Below, in pieces: positions 1-12,464 of a DNA stretch of 64,000 bases; position 1 is the first letter of the stretch; each line of letters starts with the position of its first letter. Source of the DNA: Echinostoma caproni. Lineage: Eukaryota; Platyhelminthes; Trematoda; Plagiorchiida; Echinostomatidae. Made by a program: the position numbers and the translations under genes. The stretch covers positions 43,216-107,215 of the forward strand of contig UZAN01039509.1 of NCBI GenBank assembly GCA_900618425.1, given 5' to 3'. Under the pieces are notes generated by a model that made no database searches, was not told the DNA's origin, and saw nothing but the letters and a program-made list of their open reading frames with translations.

Positions 1-2250
1 TATAATGGTTGATGGATTGTTATCGATAGCCACATTAAGATATGTGGCACAGTTCATTCTAGATAAGAAATTTTATCTTTCGCATGTGAGTCTATTGGTA
101 ACCGTGATTGTGAAATTTTTTACACACATTCAACACGTTTGCTGGGGTTCAAACTAATTCGTGATTGGTAGGAGAAAAAGAAATGGGCCATGAGAGCACA
201 TCATATGCTAATTTCAGCCACGTACGGGAGCAACAAAATGAATATCACAAATATACATGGACAATAAATTAGGACATCATAGTTCCCAGAAGAATTCTGG
301 AATTGTTATATACGAGGTTTGATGGAAAACTCACAAGTCTGGCGCTATCAGTAAAACATTTGGATAAACAAGTTGCCAATCATTCAGCAAACGCCTCACT
401 GTAGAAGATGCCGTGGAAAAATAAACTATTGGTGCGGATTTCCTTTTATTATTATTATTTCCAAATCACTTCCAAACGCTGTTGTCGCTAATTTTACATT
501 TTAACATGATTTAACCTGATTTGTAGTATCCGTAAAAATCAAAGGTTAGTTATTAATTTATTTTCATGTGATTAAAGATCCCAAAGTTTATTGAAATTTT
601 CATCTAACAATGTTTTGTATGAGCGAGAATACGAAATATTCTGTTTAAGTATGCGTTTATCTTTAATATAACTGCACACTCTCCCATCGTTTTGTGGAAT
701 TGGTTTTACAAAGTTGACGTTGATAATGACAAATTTTTATATGTAGACTGGATAGTAACTAGTTAATATGATGAAAAACTCAAATTGGGCACGCATTCAA
801 ATCCATGGTCAGCATGTCATAGATCTATCTAGATGAACATTCTCGAACCGAGCTGAATTCGGTACTATTTTGCTTACGGTCATTGATGCCCGGGATTTAA
901 TAAAGCAAATGAATTAAACAACATACCAGGTAGCATTGTCGTGAAAACATATTTTTGAATGCATGCAGTTATGATATTGATATCCTTTGCACTGATCAAC
1001 CCATATTTAGTTTCCTGTAATTTGTGAAAAATGTTCTGTGGTGCTAGCAGGCGGACTGAACGATAATTTGCGTGAGACGCAAGGAGGCTGACTAGAAATG
1101 CAGTAGAATGCATTCAAATGTACAAAATGGAGTAGTGAATTTGGAATAATGCAGTCGTTTGTTCACAGGCACCAGGCTCTGTTGTTGAACTTTTTTTTGT
1201 AAACAGTCGAATGAATTATTCTAAATTTGCCACGCTTAATCACCTAAACCATTCACTGAAGTTGAAGACGGTGGACCATGTAGGTCAGAGATCAGGGTTC
1301 GATGTTCCTACTTTTATATTCACGGTTTGAGTTCTGACCGCATGCAAAAGAGACATTACGTTGAAGCGCTAAGTGTTTACTTCTTAAGATAACTTGCATT
1401 TTCATTCAGACCTATTTGTTAGAATGGAAGTCGTAAAACAGTGCCTCTGGTGGAACTAAATTTAAGGAAGCGATTGTAACAAATAGAACCTCCGGCTACT
1501 GTGACTGAACCTTAACAAAAGACCGTGAATATTACCAACGCTATCATCATAATTGATGAATGTCTCGCATTTGCCGGATGGGAAGAGAAAAAGTAAAAAT
1601 ATGTTAGTTTGTGCCTTGCTAAATTGACTTGTTTGTGTCGAACATCGCCTTGAGGTAGTCTTTAACGCAACTGACCGTTGAAATGGCAAAACCCGCAGCT
1701 CACGGGATAAGAAACGTATCAAGTAGTGCATATTATCGGTTCCATTGGTTCGCAGATCATAAGGAACAATTATCAATGAAGTGTGACGGATGGTAAATGA
1801 AACATCTAATTGTATTTCTCACCTGAAGCAATGTTGAATGACCTTTTGTCACTGGTAATATCAGAATTGGATTTTCAAATACACCGACCTGCGCTCTATC
1901 TATTATGCCTTCAGTTCTACGCTATATTGCGTGGAGTTCACTTGTGGTAATGCCGAATATCATGGGTCTCCTTCTGAAACCCACTAAAACATCGCAAAAT
2001 ATGCTTTCGAATAGTTGATATTTCACTCTCCCCTTCGTCATCTCATGGGTCGTTTACTCTAATTTATTTCCCAGTTTGATTAATGTCGGCAGGACCGAAG
2101 TTGTTTAGTCAGTTATAAGACTTGCGGTAATCACCTCAAACCAGATAGTATAACTTAAGAGATAGTTATGCAGTTATAAAAAGCGTCTCTTGAACTCAGC
2201 ATAACGCACTTTACTCTCCTGTTGCTCGCGGGTGACGCTGCTCAAACAAT
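1..2250. other. no gene recognised
   Basis: AT-rich DNA with only short chance-length open frames on both strands. A weak B-box-like motif near 1297 is the only pattern noted. I see no transposon protein homology and no convincing exon here. Confidence 0.5.
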
Positions 2251-2256
2251 GGTTTT

Positions 2257-2514
2257 ATGCAACAGATAATGCATCTAATTCATTTACCCTCAGATAGCCG
2301 AGCTTCGCGAAGATTTAGCACAATTATTGCAACTTGTCTCATCTGTCTAGTTAACAGGATGGAGCTAGTGAGGCCGGAGCTGAGATATTTTCACGTCCAC
2401 CCTAAATGTATTTTAAATGCGCTTACATGTCTAACCGATTACTGCCTATCACAATTCAAAGCCACAATTGATGATATACGAAAAAATGTTTTTTATATTG
2501 GAAGTAGCATTTAA
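2257..2514 (+). CDS. candidate coding exon, unidentified
   Basis: An open frame in which the stretch from about residue 34 onward looks protein-like: it has balanced composition, three cysteines and an acidic/basic C-terminal helix-like part, and ends in a TAA stop. Just inside the frame there is a pyrimidine-rich run ending in CTAG and then AACAG (about 2333-2358), which could be a splice acceptor; if so this would be a terminal exon of about 50 codons. No family is recognised and no upstream exon was found. A chance open frame is the main alternative. Confidence 0.2.
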   Translation: MQQIMHLIHLPSDSRASRRFSTIIATCLICLVNRMELVRPELRYFHVHPKCILNALTCLTDYCLSQFKATIDDIRKNVFYIGSSI

Positions 2515-4589
2515 ATTGGATTAGGTCATTAGGGTTTTATTTTTGACCTGATGAATATTTGTGATAAATAATGGTGAACAAACATAAAACTAAAATACTG
2601 TTCTGGATATATACAAATGGGGCAAGTAAACTCTTGTTGCACTTCAAAATTAGTCCTTCTTATCTGCATTGAATGCTCAATTGTTTACCTTACTCTCCAA
2701 GTGTTTGTATCCACGTCACTCATCCAATTGAATCAACTAAACTTAGGGACATTTGCAAGAAAAGTTCACGAAAGATGGTTTTAGTTTTCTATTGTGGCAA
2801 TATCATCATTCTTCAAATCCATCAAAAGTGTTATTTCACATTCAAAAACTCCAATCTGTTGTATCGTCGATCATGTGAAAGTTCATCATGAGAAAGAAAC
2901 AGAATCGCAAATAACACACGATGAGCAACAGCTACGTGTTCCGTTTTCATCAAAAAACATTATTTAATATTTTGATTTATGTGTGCAAATAAACCTGGGT
3001 AATAAATGGACTGCCAAAAGGTAACACGGATTGAAGATGTTTGGTGGTGGTGAGAAAATCCTAACAAAGGATTGCTAGGTACACTATCATTACTCGAGTA
3101 AAATGGTCATTTGAATAATTGCATCTAAACCTGAGCGTAAGACACCTGGAGTGAATTTAGTTATTGGAATAGATTTTTCACACAAGTTAAACCTGAATGT
3201 TATTGTGATATACGATTTTTTCGGTTAGTTCATTTAGCGGGTGCAAGAATAAAATGATAAGCGGAACACACTGTTTCTCGATGAATTCATCAACAGTTTG
3301 TTTCTCCTACTGGACATTGTTTTTCACGAAGCAATGGACATTTTTCATTTATTAAACTGGTACACTCTCTGTGCGGAACACTGGGATCCCCCACAGAATT
3401 TCGTCACATGAAATCCAGTGATTCAATGTGAGATGTACCAATTATGATCAAAGAAGGAAAACAGGTTTTGTGAAGATTGATCCATCTCATGAGTTGGGAA
3501 TAAATAGTGTGTGAATGTCTAAGCGGTCGAGTGAGTGTGTGAAAGTGACTGATTTGTTTGTTGGTTTATGTGGTATGTCATGCGTTTATCAAGTTTCGCA
3601 TACAGTTGGCAAACGGATGAGAGCAATTTTGTTTACACAAGTTTCTACCTAAAAAACGAATGATCATCTTCCGAGACGTCACCGGCCAATTGAAAAGGAA
3701 TTCAGCTGACTATTCTGGTTTTATACCTTACACATAATTATACAATCACTACCCACTGGATGAACTGTGCGTGATGTTGACCAATTTGCATCCTCATTGA
3801 CCGGGCTGTCGAGGATAATGTTCGGTACCTTTAGGTGGGAAGGCTTTGGCATACGGTAGTTATGCAACGCACATAAGATGCATAGAATAGATCCCTACCT
3901 GGTATATTATAGATATTTTATAGATATTATATATATATAATATAGATGGTCATTTCACACAGTATGCGTTTTGGTTATCTACCCAGCGGAAGGATTGATA
4001 GAAGTAAACTTAGTTTGTCTACCTGTGCATTTACAGAGGCCGTTAATTACGGGATAATTATTTTGATGTTCAAAAACGGGATGCTGATTCCTTATTGTTT
4101 TATGGGATACAATTTGACAGAAATGGATTTAATTTAATTCGTTTAAAATTTATTTTTGCTTGAGAACCACTTATGGGCGAATAGTAGTTCTTCTTCCTCT
4201 AAGATAAATTTGTAAACTCCGACGGTCAAGCATAAACGAAAATGTGTAATTCCAAAAAAACATACATGAAGTTGTGCTACCACTATTAGCAATCACTACC
4301 AATGAAAATTGGCATAAATTAAAAAAAGATGTGTAGGTAATTGGTTACATCTTCACGTCTTCTACGTAAGATTAGTTTTTCTTTTCAGTGGGTATTCTTC
4401 GGATACCCAACAGTACATCGCTGAAAATTCCCATTGTAGTATTTGCAAAAACTGCAAAATGATGATCAAGCCAGTTTCGTATAGCCCGATATTCTGTCTA
4501 AAAATAGTGCAAAATTTATAAAGGACAAATAGCATTAGCATACAGATTTATGCGTGTAAGTTAGTGCTGGGATATTAACAAAAAAGTGA
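2515..4589. other. no gene recognised; short AT repeat at 3900-3945
   Basis: Nothing with protein homology was seen. At about 3900-3945 there is an imperfect TA/ATAGATATT tract, a simple low-complexity repeat. Confidence 0.5.
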
Positions 4590-4799
4590 ATGAGATTAGA
4601 TACGAGAGACGAAGATTTGAATAGATTAAAGGTTGACTATTTCCAATTTGGGATACGAAGGTATGGAAAGCGTCATCCATGCTCATGGGACGAATTCCAC
4701 TGTGTTGTAGTTGACTACTGTGAGAAATGTAACAAGTCGCGATTTAGAATAAATCGATTGAATGAACCGGTAAACTGCCAAGAGGTCGACGTGATCTGA
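4590..4799 (+). CDS. candidate coding exon, unidentified
   Basis: A 69-codon frame with mixed charged and aromatic residues and a Cys-x2-Cys pair near residues 44-47. A GTAAAC sequence after the codons for NEP (about 4770) could be a 5' splice site. No homologous family is recognised. The frame is short enough to be chance in a window of this size. Confidence 0.15.
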   Translation: MRLDTRDEDLNRLKVDYFQFGIRRYGKRHPCSWDEFHCVVVDYCEKCNKSRFRINRLNEPVNCQEVDVI

Positions 4800-7370
4800 A
4801 TACCGTTGTTGAACAAAATTCTATCAATTATGCGGTAAACTTTAGAAACATCTTCATTCTTTTAAAATTCCCTACTTGTGAGTTGTTCCACAATCCAGTG
4901 GAGATTTTTCCTCATAAGAGGAGCCAACCAGTCGGCTTGTCGTCCTGAATCGTCCGTGGGAATTGCTTCGCTTGCCCAATATGAGCATGCAAATAGGTAT
5001 TTCATCACATATATGGTTGAGACTTTCGACAGGATTCACTCAAATATCAAGTAGACTGGTGAGGAAAAAACAATAATACCGCGATGTGGAAGGAATTGCT
5101 CATTTCAAACGTTGGGCTAGCAATTTGTTTTTAGACTTCTGATCCCCTTTCAAATTCACACTCCGAAATACTATGCTTCTCCGCAGTTGTCNNNNNNNNN
5201 NNNNNNNNNNNNNNNNNNNNNNNNNNNNNNNNNNNNNNNNNNNNNNNNNNNNNNNNNNNNNNNNNNNNNNNNNNNNNNNNNNNNNNNNNNNNNNNNNNNN
5301 NNNNNNNNNNNNNNNNNNNNNNNNNNNNNNNNNNNNNNNNNNNNNNNNNNNNNNNNNNNNNNNNNNNNNNNNNNNNNNNNNNNNNNNNNNNNNNNNNNNN
5401 NNNNNNNNNNNNNNNNNNNNNNNNNNNNNNNNNNNNNNNNNNNNNNNNNNNNNNNNNNNNNNNNNNNNNNNNNNNNNNNNNNNNNNNNNNNNNNNNNNNN
5501 NNNNNNNNNNNNNNNNNNNNNNNNNNNNNNNNNNNNNNNNNNNNNNNNNNNNNNNNNNNNNNNNNNNNNNNNNNNNNNNNNNNNNNNNNNNNNNNNNNNN
5601 NNNNNNNNNNNNNNNNNNNNNNNNNNNNNNNNNNNNNNNNNNNNNNNNNNNNNNNNNNNNNNNNNNNNNNNNNNNNNNNNNNNNNNNNNNNNNNNNNNNN
5701 NNNNNNNNNNNNNNNNNNNNNNNNNNNNNNNNNNNNNNNNGCTTCTCCGCAGTTGTCTAGTCAGCGGTTCAAGTCAAAAACGTACTAGTTTGTTGTTCTC
5801 TGTTTTATCAAAAGCCGAAATCGTATGATACTTAAAGTTTATCAAGGAAAATGTCGATGTTTGCTGCTAACTATGACCGTAGACGCAAAATTCAATTGAT
5901 TTGGTATACACTTCTTGGCGCTTATCAGACTGAAAATGGATTGAGGTTACATTGTGTTGCAGTCGTTCTAGGAATGCCAATTCTATCAAATGCGCGCGTA
6001 AAATGACGGATCCGCTTTCGCTACTTTCATGAATCATTATATATATGCTTGTTGAACGATGCAGTGCTGTACGCAAAACGTGCATTACGACAGGGAATCA
6101 TTAAAAGTAAAGTCGTTCTTAGTAAATTCTCAAACTTCACGTTTTTTAAAATTTTGACTTTGTCACCTTATTCAGATCTTTTAAATGCTGCAGGTAGGTA
6201 TTGGTGACGTAAGAGTTGGTTTGTCAATGTTTGTCGTAAGGATAACCTAAATGAACAACCAAACGATTGCTGTGAAATTTATCAGCAGTGCGCACTTCAA
6301 AGAACTGTATATATTTGTATATTTACCTAATTAGAAGTTGCCTTTGAATTCATCCATTGAATAATAGAATACCATAGCCTAACTGAATCTAAAATGTTTC
6401 ACAGAATTTCAGAAATGACCATCCCTGAGTTATAAAGTAATTTGGAATACATTCAGTGATAAAGTTGGCCAAAAGGTTTCAAAAGAAATCATAATATGTC
6501 ATCATTTCAGTTCGGTGTGGATGCAAACATCACTCAATGAATGCTAATAAATGTTTATATAACCGTTTCTCGGGATTTCGCTTTTCGGAACGCCAGTCAT
6601 AAGATACTCATGATAAAAAGATGTTCTAAAAGTACGCTAATGTATTCCATACTGTTTTGCAAAGTGTGAAATACACTAAATTTTGCGATTCGATACCAAG
6701 CTATAAGTATTTCACAATAGCCAGAGTAGTGCATCATGTACTGTACGTTTCCATCACCGTGAAAAATTTCAATCAAGTGAAAAAAAATTGAATGATAATT
6801 TTACTTTAATTTTATAGATCGAAAAATTGAAATTGGTAATTGAATTCCTCTGTGAACATTTTAAAGTCAGTAATATAATATCGACCGTTTTATCCACAGT
6901 AAAGTTTTCAGTGTAATCATATTAATTTCTTTTTTGTTCGTTCAAGGTCACTGGTAAATAAGTCACTGTTCTTCTGAGACATTAGGTTTCCTGCTTTGGT
7001 TAGATTGCGACATCTTTTAACACACTGTTCCAGAAAACCCTTATTTTCCAGAAACGATCTTCTGTTAATTGACCTTATTCATAGGTTAGCATCTGACAGT
7101 TATATTCTCCTCTTTTGAGCATACACGTCTTACGCAAATACCTTAGCCCCCGATAATCTTTTGAAATATACTCCCTACAGTGCATAGAAACCAGTGTATA
7201 CAATCTTGGCTGTGCAAATTGCATAACTTTTCATATGTACTCCGAGTTATTTATTTGCAGTCGCCAGGACTTAGCAAATCCCGAAAATATTTTTCTAATT
7301 ACTATTGCATTTTCGAAATTTATCATCCTTGGTTAGCTGTGTCCCAGCGTATTTTGCACCTCATTTTGCT
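4800..7370. other. no gene recognised; contains the large gap
   Basis: Outside the N run this segment has only short unconvincing open frames on both strands (for example a minus-strand frame at 5867-6085). No repeat family was recognised. Confidence 0.45.
5192..5740. other. assembly gap (549 N) with duplicated 17-base flanks
   Basis: A run of N. The 17 bases GCTTCTCCGCAGTTGTC occur immediately before it (5175-5191) and again immediately after it (5741-5757). That is what is expected when two contig ends overlap but were not merged, or when the gap falls in a tandem repeat. Open frames that run through the N are meaningless. Confidence 0.95.
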
Positions 7371-7396
7371 TTCACACGGTGGGCAGCATTTTATTG

Positions 7397-7859
7397 TGGG
7401 TTAAAATGGTCCGTCGCAATTTGCCTGGTACTGACGCACCCAGTGCAACACAGGGATTAGGAGTGTTTTTTGTTGACGTACGGAAAGGACTTCAAGTCGG
7501 GTATTGCCTGCAATCACTGTCTAAAGAACTTCCATCCGTCGTGTGCAAAACTGTCGACCAAACAAGTAAAACAGGTCCTGATCCAGCCAAACAGCTTTTG
7601 GTTTGATAATGATTGCTCAGAAAATGCTATGGTGAAGTTTATGAGACATATGACAGAGAAGTTTGAAAGGCTACTAACGGTGGCGTATCAAAAAGCGAAG
7701 GGAAAAGTCACTATACCGGAAGAAAAGATGACTTCTTTGAGCTCTCATATCAACCCTCCCAGTCCCGTTTATAGACCCACAAAAAAACCACGTTTTTTGC
7801 AAAAGAGCCCTACTAGAGCGTTGCCAATACCCAGTCTGGAACTCAGCGGCGTAAAGTAA
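7397..7859 (+). pseudogene. LINE ORF1-like protein with PHD-type zinc finger remnant
   Basis: Two overlapping frames (about 7397-7520, then 7470-7859) read as one protein after a frameshift. The second frame has GIACNHCLKNFHPSC near its start, followed about 20 residues later by a Trp and WFDNDC: this is the C-x2-C, H-x2-C and W-x(n)-C spacing of a PHD finger. PHD fingers are known in ORF1 proteins of CR1 and related LINEs, where they are thought to help bind RNA or protein. The remainder is basic and proline-rich. The first metal-binding cysteines seem lost in the upstream frame. It is a relic, not an active gene. Confidence 0.55.
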
Positions 7860-8429
7860 AGTAAAGTCAGTACAGGATAATGCCAGAGATCAAGAGCCGG
7901 CGCAAATCGTGGAGCCTAAAGGTCATATTATTGAGGATCACAATCCAGTGGTGAAGATAAAGACAGCAATTTACAACCACGAAATGACACTTATTTGAGC
8001 CAACATTCCAGAGCCCATAAAAAATACACTGAGGGCGAAGTATAGAGGAGCTTGATCTCTGGGCTGATTTATGTAACCAAATGGGTATCGACGTTCACCT
8101 AGTTGGAGTCATGCGGCTGTTTCGCCATCCATCGTCGCCGCATGCTGGAGAGCCACGATTGACCCGCGTAACATTTACAGACGAGGAGGACCTGTAAAAC
8201 GTTCTTCTCTCTAGTAACCTCCTTAAGAAAGATTCGCGCAGAACAAGAATACTTGTAGATAGGCCCTGGACGGAGTTTACACAATACCGCACTAACCCAA
8301 CAAACGCACGGCAATCGGAAAACAAATGAGTTGTTCTAATTAATGGAGTCCCTCAACTGGATGATGCAGTAGAATCCCTATGCCACAAAACGATTGCAAG
8401 GAATGGAGTTTCATTCGGGAAATAATTAA

Positions 8430-8864
8430 TTGTACCCAGGACGTAGCGATCATACCGTATTGAAGTTTGATAATATAGGCTACGTCCCCCCCCCCCGAGA
8501 TAACCGAAAGAGCAGTACTCGTGACATCGTGGACTACAGAAAGCTGCAAAACTTGGCGATACTTAAGCAATGGATCTTCCCGGAAGACGATCACGATCCT
8601 TTGGTGGTATGGAAGAGCTTTACTGATTATCTTACCGAAATTGTAACGGCTGCAAAAAGTATAAAATCTTGTACCAAATCTAAAACTCGTCATTCATTCA
8701 TTCGTAGCCAAACAAAGAAATGGATAGAGCAAATGAACTGTTCCTGGTTGGAGTACAGAAGATATCCATTTATTGAAACTTGGAATAATTATTCCTTACT
8801 GCGAAATCAGTGTACTAATTTTGCACGAGAGGACAAATTGATTTATCAAGAAACCCTGGCTTAA
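8430..8864 (+). pseudogene. LINE ORF2: end of endonuclease and linker to RT
   Basis: The frame begins with GRSDHTVLKFD; SDH is the last catalytic motif of the apurinic/apyrimidinic-type endonuclease domain of LINEs. A lysine/arginine/tryptophan-rich linker follows (WKSFTDYL, then KKWIEQMN and similar), as expected between endonuclease and reverse transcriptase in CR1/Jockey elements. The earlier endonuclease is not recoverable because of stops between 7860 and 8430. The frame ends at 8864 and picks up again after a shift at 8924. Confidence 0.55.
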
Positions 8865-8923
8865 AAATTCATTCCTGAATAAAAATCGCTTTATAAACAC
8901 ATCAACTCCAAAAGGAACGTGAA

Positions 8924-9490
8924 ATGCAGAAAATCAGCATTGAGATCGTTTGGACATCTAATTTAGAAGCCGCAGAGTTTCTCAGAAAACAGTTCGATCA
9001 GGTGTTTGCTGCAACGACACACGAAGCATTATCAGCGTACATTCGACCCTATACAGAGTACGCCATCCAAGTTTGGAGTCCATGGCTTCAGCGTGATCGC
9101 AAGATGCTTGAGCGTCCACAAAGGATGGCCACCAAGATGGTTACGGAATTCCATTACCTGTCATACGAGGATAGATTGCAATCATTGGGACTATATTCTG
9201 CTCAGTACCGCCGAACTTGAGGAGACTTGATTTTGACGTATCAAATACTGAAGAACCCAAACCATCTATGTTAATCGCTTCTCATGTTATCAAACAATGT
9301 ACACCTAAGGGGACACCGTTTCAAGTCACTGATTCCAAAGTGTCGACTGGAATGCCGGCGCCAGTCTTTTGCAGTCAGAGTATGCAAATATTGGAACACC
9401 CTTCCATCTCATGTCGTTTGTGCACCCACTATTGAATCTTTCAAGCAGAGACTCGACAAAACCTTGACACATTTCACATCCGTACACTAA
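8924..9490 (+). pseudogene. LINE RT: N-terminal edge fused to C-terminal end
   Basis: The first 30 residues (ending LRKQFDQVFAATT) match the pre-RT segment of LINE ORF2. The next residues, IRPYTEYAIQVWSP then LERPQRMATKMV and LSYEDRLQSLGLY, are the well-conserved C-terminal end of CR1/Jockey-type RTs. Everything between, including the catalytic aspartates, is absent, so this is an internal deletion of roughly a kilobase. A frameshift near 9215 moves the frame to one that ends at 9490. It cannot encode a working polymerase. Confidence 0.75.
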
Positions 9491-9660
9491 AGGCAAACGG
9501 AAATTCACTGTAGCCTACATTCTCTATCTCCTACCCGGATCTCTATGCGACTCCTTTTTTGATGTGTAACGATTCTTCTGTGTAAATATCCTATGGGACA
9601 AGAGAAGCACCAGCTTGTAAGCTATTCCCATAATAAAACTTCGACTTTGACTTTGAGATT

Positions 9661-10790
9661 CCAAGCAAAATGCACTGTATACCGTATCTGTCACTGGATA
9701 ACATGGCTTTTGACATTCATAAGGTTAGGGCAAAACTACAAACTTCGCGTAAGAGTTCATCCTCAGGCGCAGACAACATACATCCCCGGACGCTGATGTC
9801 GCTAGTCAATAACATTCCCGCACTTCCTGCTGTTCTTTACCAAAAGATGTTCAACAAGGCAGTCCTTCCCCCCCAATAACAAAGGGGGATCTCGCAGTGA
9901 TCCCGCTAACTACCACCCTGTTACACTACTTCCGATATTGTCGAAAGTCATGGAAGCTATTGTGGCAGATCTGTTGATGGAGTGTCTAGAGAATCATGAG
10001 CTTTTGTCTTCAACTCAGCAAGGATTTCTTCACAAGCGTTCGTGCGCCACAAATCTACTTCTTGCAAGTGATGAGCGGAAAAAATCCATCGATGCAGGCT
10101 AGCCATTGGATATAGTTTATTTTGACTTCTCCAAGGCATTTGATCGAGTAAACCACCAAATTCTACAACGAAAACTTTAGAAATACGACGTAAGAGGTTT
10201 GGTTTTGGTTTGGATTAAGGGGTTTCTTGAACAAAAGACCATGTCAATTCGCGTTAGTGATTCATTATCAGAGCCTATCACCGCTGCCCGAGGGGTTTCC
10301 CAAAGATCCCTACTTGGGCCTCGTCTCTTTCTGGAATTTATAAATGACCTGACGCATTCTTTAGGCCTAAAACACTGCTATNTGCGGACGACGCTAAGAT
10401 CTGGAGAAATGTAACATCCTGATGATTATATAGCACTCCAGGCAACGATCGATATAGCCCACCGATGGTCAATCGCCAATGATATCGAGTTCAACTTTTC
10501 CAAATGCGGAATTATTTCCATGCGGCATAAGACTGATAATATATTCCAATATTACAGGGTTAAACAGCGCTGTATTCTTCTAACCGAGAATTTTGAAAAT
10601 ATGAAGGGAATGTAATGTTACAAAGTTTCTTCTGATTACATTTTTCATTTCATTCTGCAGAGATCGGAGTAAAGCACCTTAAAAGTGAGCATTCGCAAAA
10701 CCCTTGGATTCATGCAAACCGACAGCATTACTCGCAGTTGCAATATTGAGATCTAACCTGAACGACGAAAATTGTTTGAAAAACTGTATG
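9661..10790 (+). mobile_element. CR1/Jockey-like LINE, copy B (reverse transcriptase)
   Basis: Directly downstream of copy A and in the same orientation lies the RT core that copy A lacks. Readable motifs in order: SSSGADNIHPRTL (RT motif 0/1), ANYHPVTLLPILSKVMEAIV, STQQGFLHKRSCATNLL, YFDFSKAFDRVNHQ (catalytic Asp of motif A), GVSQRSLLGPRLFLEFINDL (motif B region), then ADDAKIW (catalytic box) interrupted by a single N at 10382, and a thumb-like region to about 10790. Stops and frameshifts are present (for example TAG at about 10098). The N appears to be an assembly artefact, since collapsing it gives an intact YADD. The copy is 5' truncated and its 3' end is not clear. Confidence 0.75.
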
Positions 10791-11129
10791 TTGGTAGCGT
10801 TTATGAGCTGGCCAGGATTATTTCAACGGATTCCCGACATCCATATATTCCTCATTGAAATACAGTACAATGTGCGACCAGCAACAAAATGAGGAAAAAA
10901 CGAATTACAATGTACAGCAAGGTATTTAATCGTCTATGACGATTTTGCATTTACACGATATAACACAACCGAACTTTGCGAGCTTGATGTCATCGACCCT
11001 GCTCATCTCAGCACTAGCCTCCAAGGTTATGACTCGGTTATAAACATTCACAACCTGAATATTTATTTCAGGGGGCTAATATAGGATTTCATTAAATTTC
11101 AAATGGGAATTCGTAGTGTATATGGCAAG

Positions 11130-11310
11130 TAAAAAACGGTCTGATCAACTGCCCGGTGGCGAAGTGGGTAGCTTGCTTGCTTTCTGCCCATGATGTTCGG
11201 GGTTTGATCCCCACTTGGGTGGATGGATTCGGACTGCTGATGAGGAATAGTTGTCCAGTGCTTCCTAGCCTTCTAGTTCACTCTTCATTTGCCATATATA
11301 AGACGAAATC
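11130..11310 (+). mobile_element. tRNA-derived SINE, family 1
   Basis: It contains a Pol III-type A box (TGGCGAAGTGGG, 11157-11168) and B box (GGTTTGATCCC, 11201-11211) at tRNA-like spacing. It aligns along its length with the repeat at 36548-36735, sharing the lead-in GGTC-GATCA, both boxes, GGATT, CTGATGAG and the downstream GCTTCC. Compared with that copy it has lost about 20 bases after CTGATGAG, which removes the ribozyme-like core. SINEs of this kind are non-autonomous and depend on a partner LINE. Confidence 0.65.
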
Positions 11311-12464
11311 CAATTTTAAAACTCAAATTTGTCGTTTGACCATTTTCCGGTAAAATGGTCATTGTCAGCATTACTAGAACCATCAATAAGCACAAATAAA
11401 AGTAAATGTATCAAATCTTTATATTCGATGTTGAGGAACGCCAAAACACAAATTTTCAATGTTCATGGGGTAACAAAACTCTCGACAAAATATTGTTTGA
11501 CACTATCTGTATCCATAATTTTGTTACAAACAAAATGGCTGGACTGCAAAGAAAATAGTGATGAAAAGATTGTTGTTTATGTCAAGTATAGTGAGAAGAG
11601 CATCTTTGCAGTAACAATCTCCATACTAACTTTACGATGGACTCCATTGAAATTCAATTTACCGACGTCATTGTTTAGATTGCACCCAATATAGTTATAT
11701 GGTTGTAAGTTCCAGGGCAATACACTTGAATTACGAATTGCACAGAATGGGACATCGCATTCTACAAAAAAGGGAGGTATTAACTACTCTAGTTTACGAT
11801 CATCGAATTGTTGGTATTTTGTAGGCGGCAAAACCATAAGCGGGTATGAAATAAAAGTTAGTAAGTTATACGCTCAGCGTGAGAAGCATCGGATAGTTGG
11901 TTTCTCTGACTCAAATCGATTCGTACAAGTTTCCCATTTGATGTGGAACATCTTCGTGAAGGAGTGATGCGTTTTCATGTAAAATGAAAACCGCTAAACG
12001 GTAAGTCAAAACTGTTAGTTTGTACAAATGTCACTGTAAAACACTAACGCCAATGCACAGACCAATAAAATGTACGCGATCACACATCTTCTGTGCAGTT
12101 AGTTTACTATGCATGGATCATCATTCAACAAACACCTTACAGTCTGCGGTATCCGCACAATACATGGTGACCTTAGAAGCTCTCGACTATGTACACAATG
12201 AAGAAAATATCTCAGTAGGTGATAAAATGATCTCCAATCTTTTCGCCGAGCTTAGCAAACGATGCATATTTAGTAGACTTATCTTCAGTTAACGCGCTTA
12301 GCTCACTCTAATGACACCGTCCGCACACACTTGGATGGATAGATCGAGTGGTTAGGCCTGCAAAACCGATTGTTTGCTTTTGGAAAATTTGGGTCGTTCA
12401 TTAATATACTACTCATCATATATGTATATATATTCGCTTTTATTATTACAAACCTTAGTGTAAT
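11311..12464. other. no gene recognised
   Basis: Two open frames of 90-121 codons (11329-11694 and 12020-12292, plus strand) have no recognisable family or splice context. I treat them as chance frames. Confidence 0.4.

Larger units (their letters stand above)
7379..9657 (+). mobile_element. CR1/Jockey-like LINE, copy A (internally deleted)
   Basis: A non-LTR retrotransposon remnant read in pieces. In order it holds an ORF1-like frame with a PHD-type zinc-finger remnant, a broken linker, the last residues of an apurinic-type endonuclease (SDH motif followed by a basic linker, from about 8430), and then the start of the RT domain fused directly to its C-terminus, so the whole catalytic RT core is missing. 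It ends with AATAAA (9632-9637) and a tail of TTTGAC repeats, a common CR1-type 3' end. Frameshifts and stops occur throughout. It is immediately followed by a second LINE fragment in the same orientation. Confidence 0.75.

Noticed and set aside
1250..1345. Another tRNA-derived SINE (B-box-like GGGTTCGATGTTCC)
   Set aside because: The A box is not convincing and the body does not align with either SINE family.
5173..5828. Open frames of about 195-213 codons
   Set aside because: They consist almost entirely of N read as unknown residues; there is no coding evidence.
8095..8693. Minus-strand frames across the first LINE
   Set aside because: They are antisense shadows of LINE copy A, which reads clearly on the plus strand.
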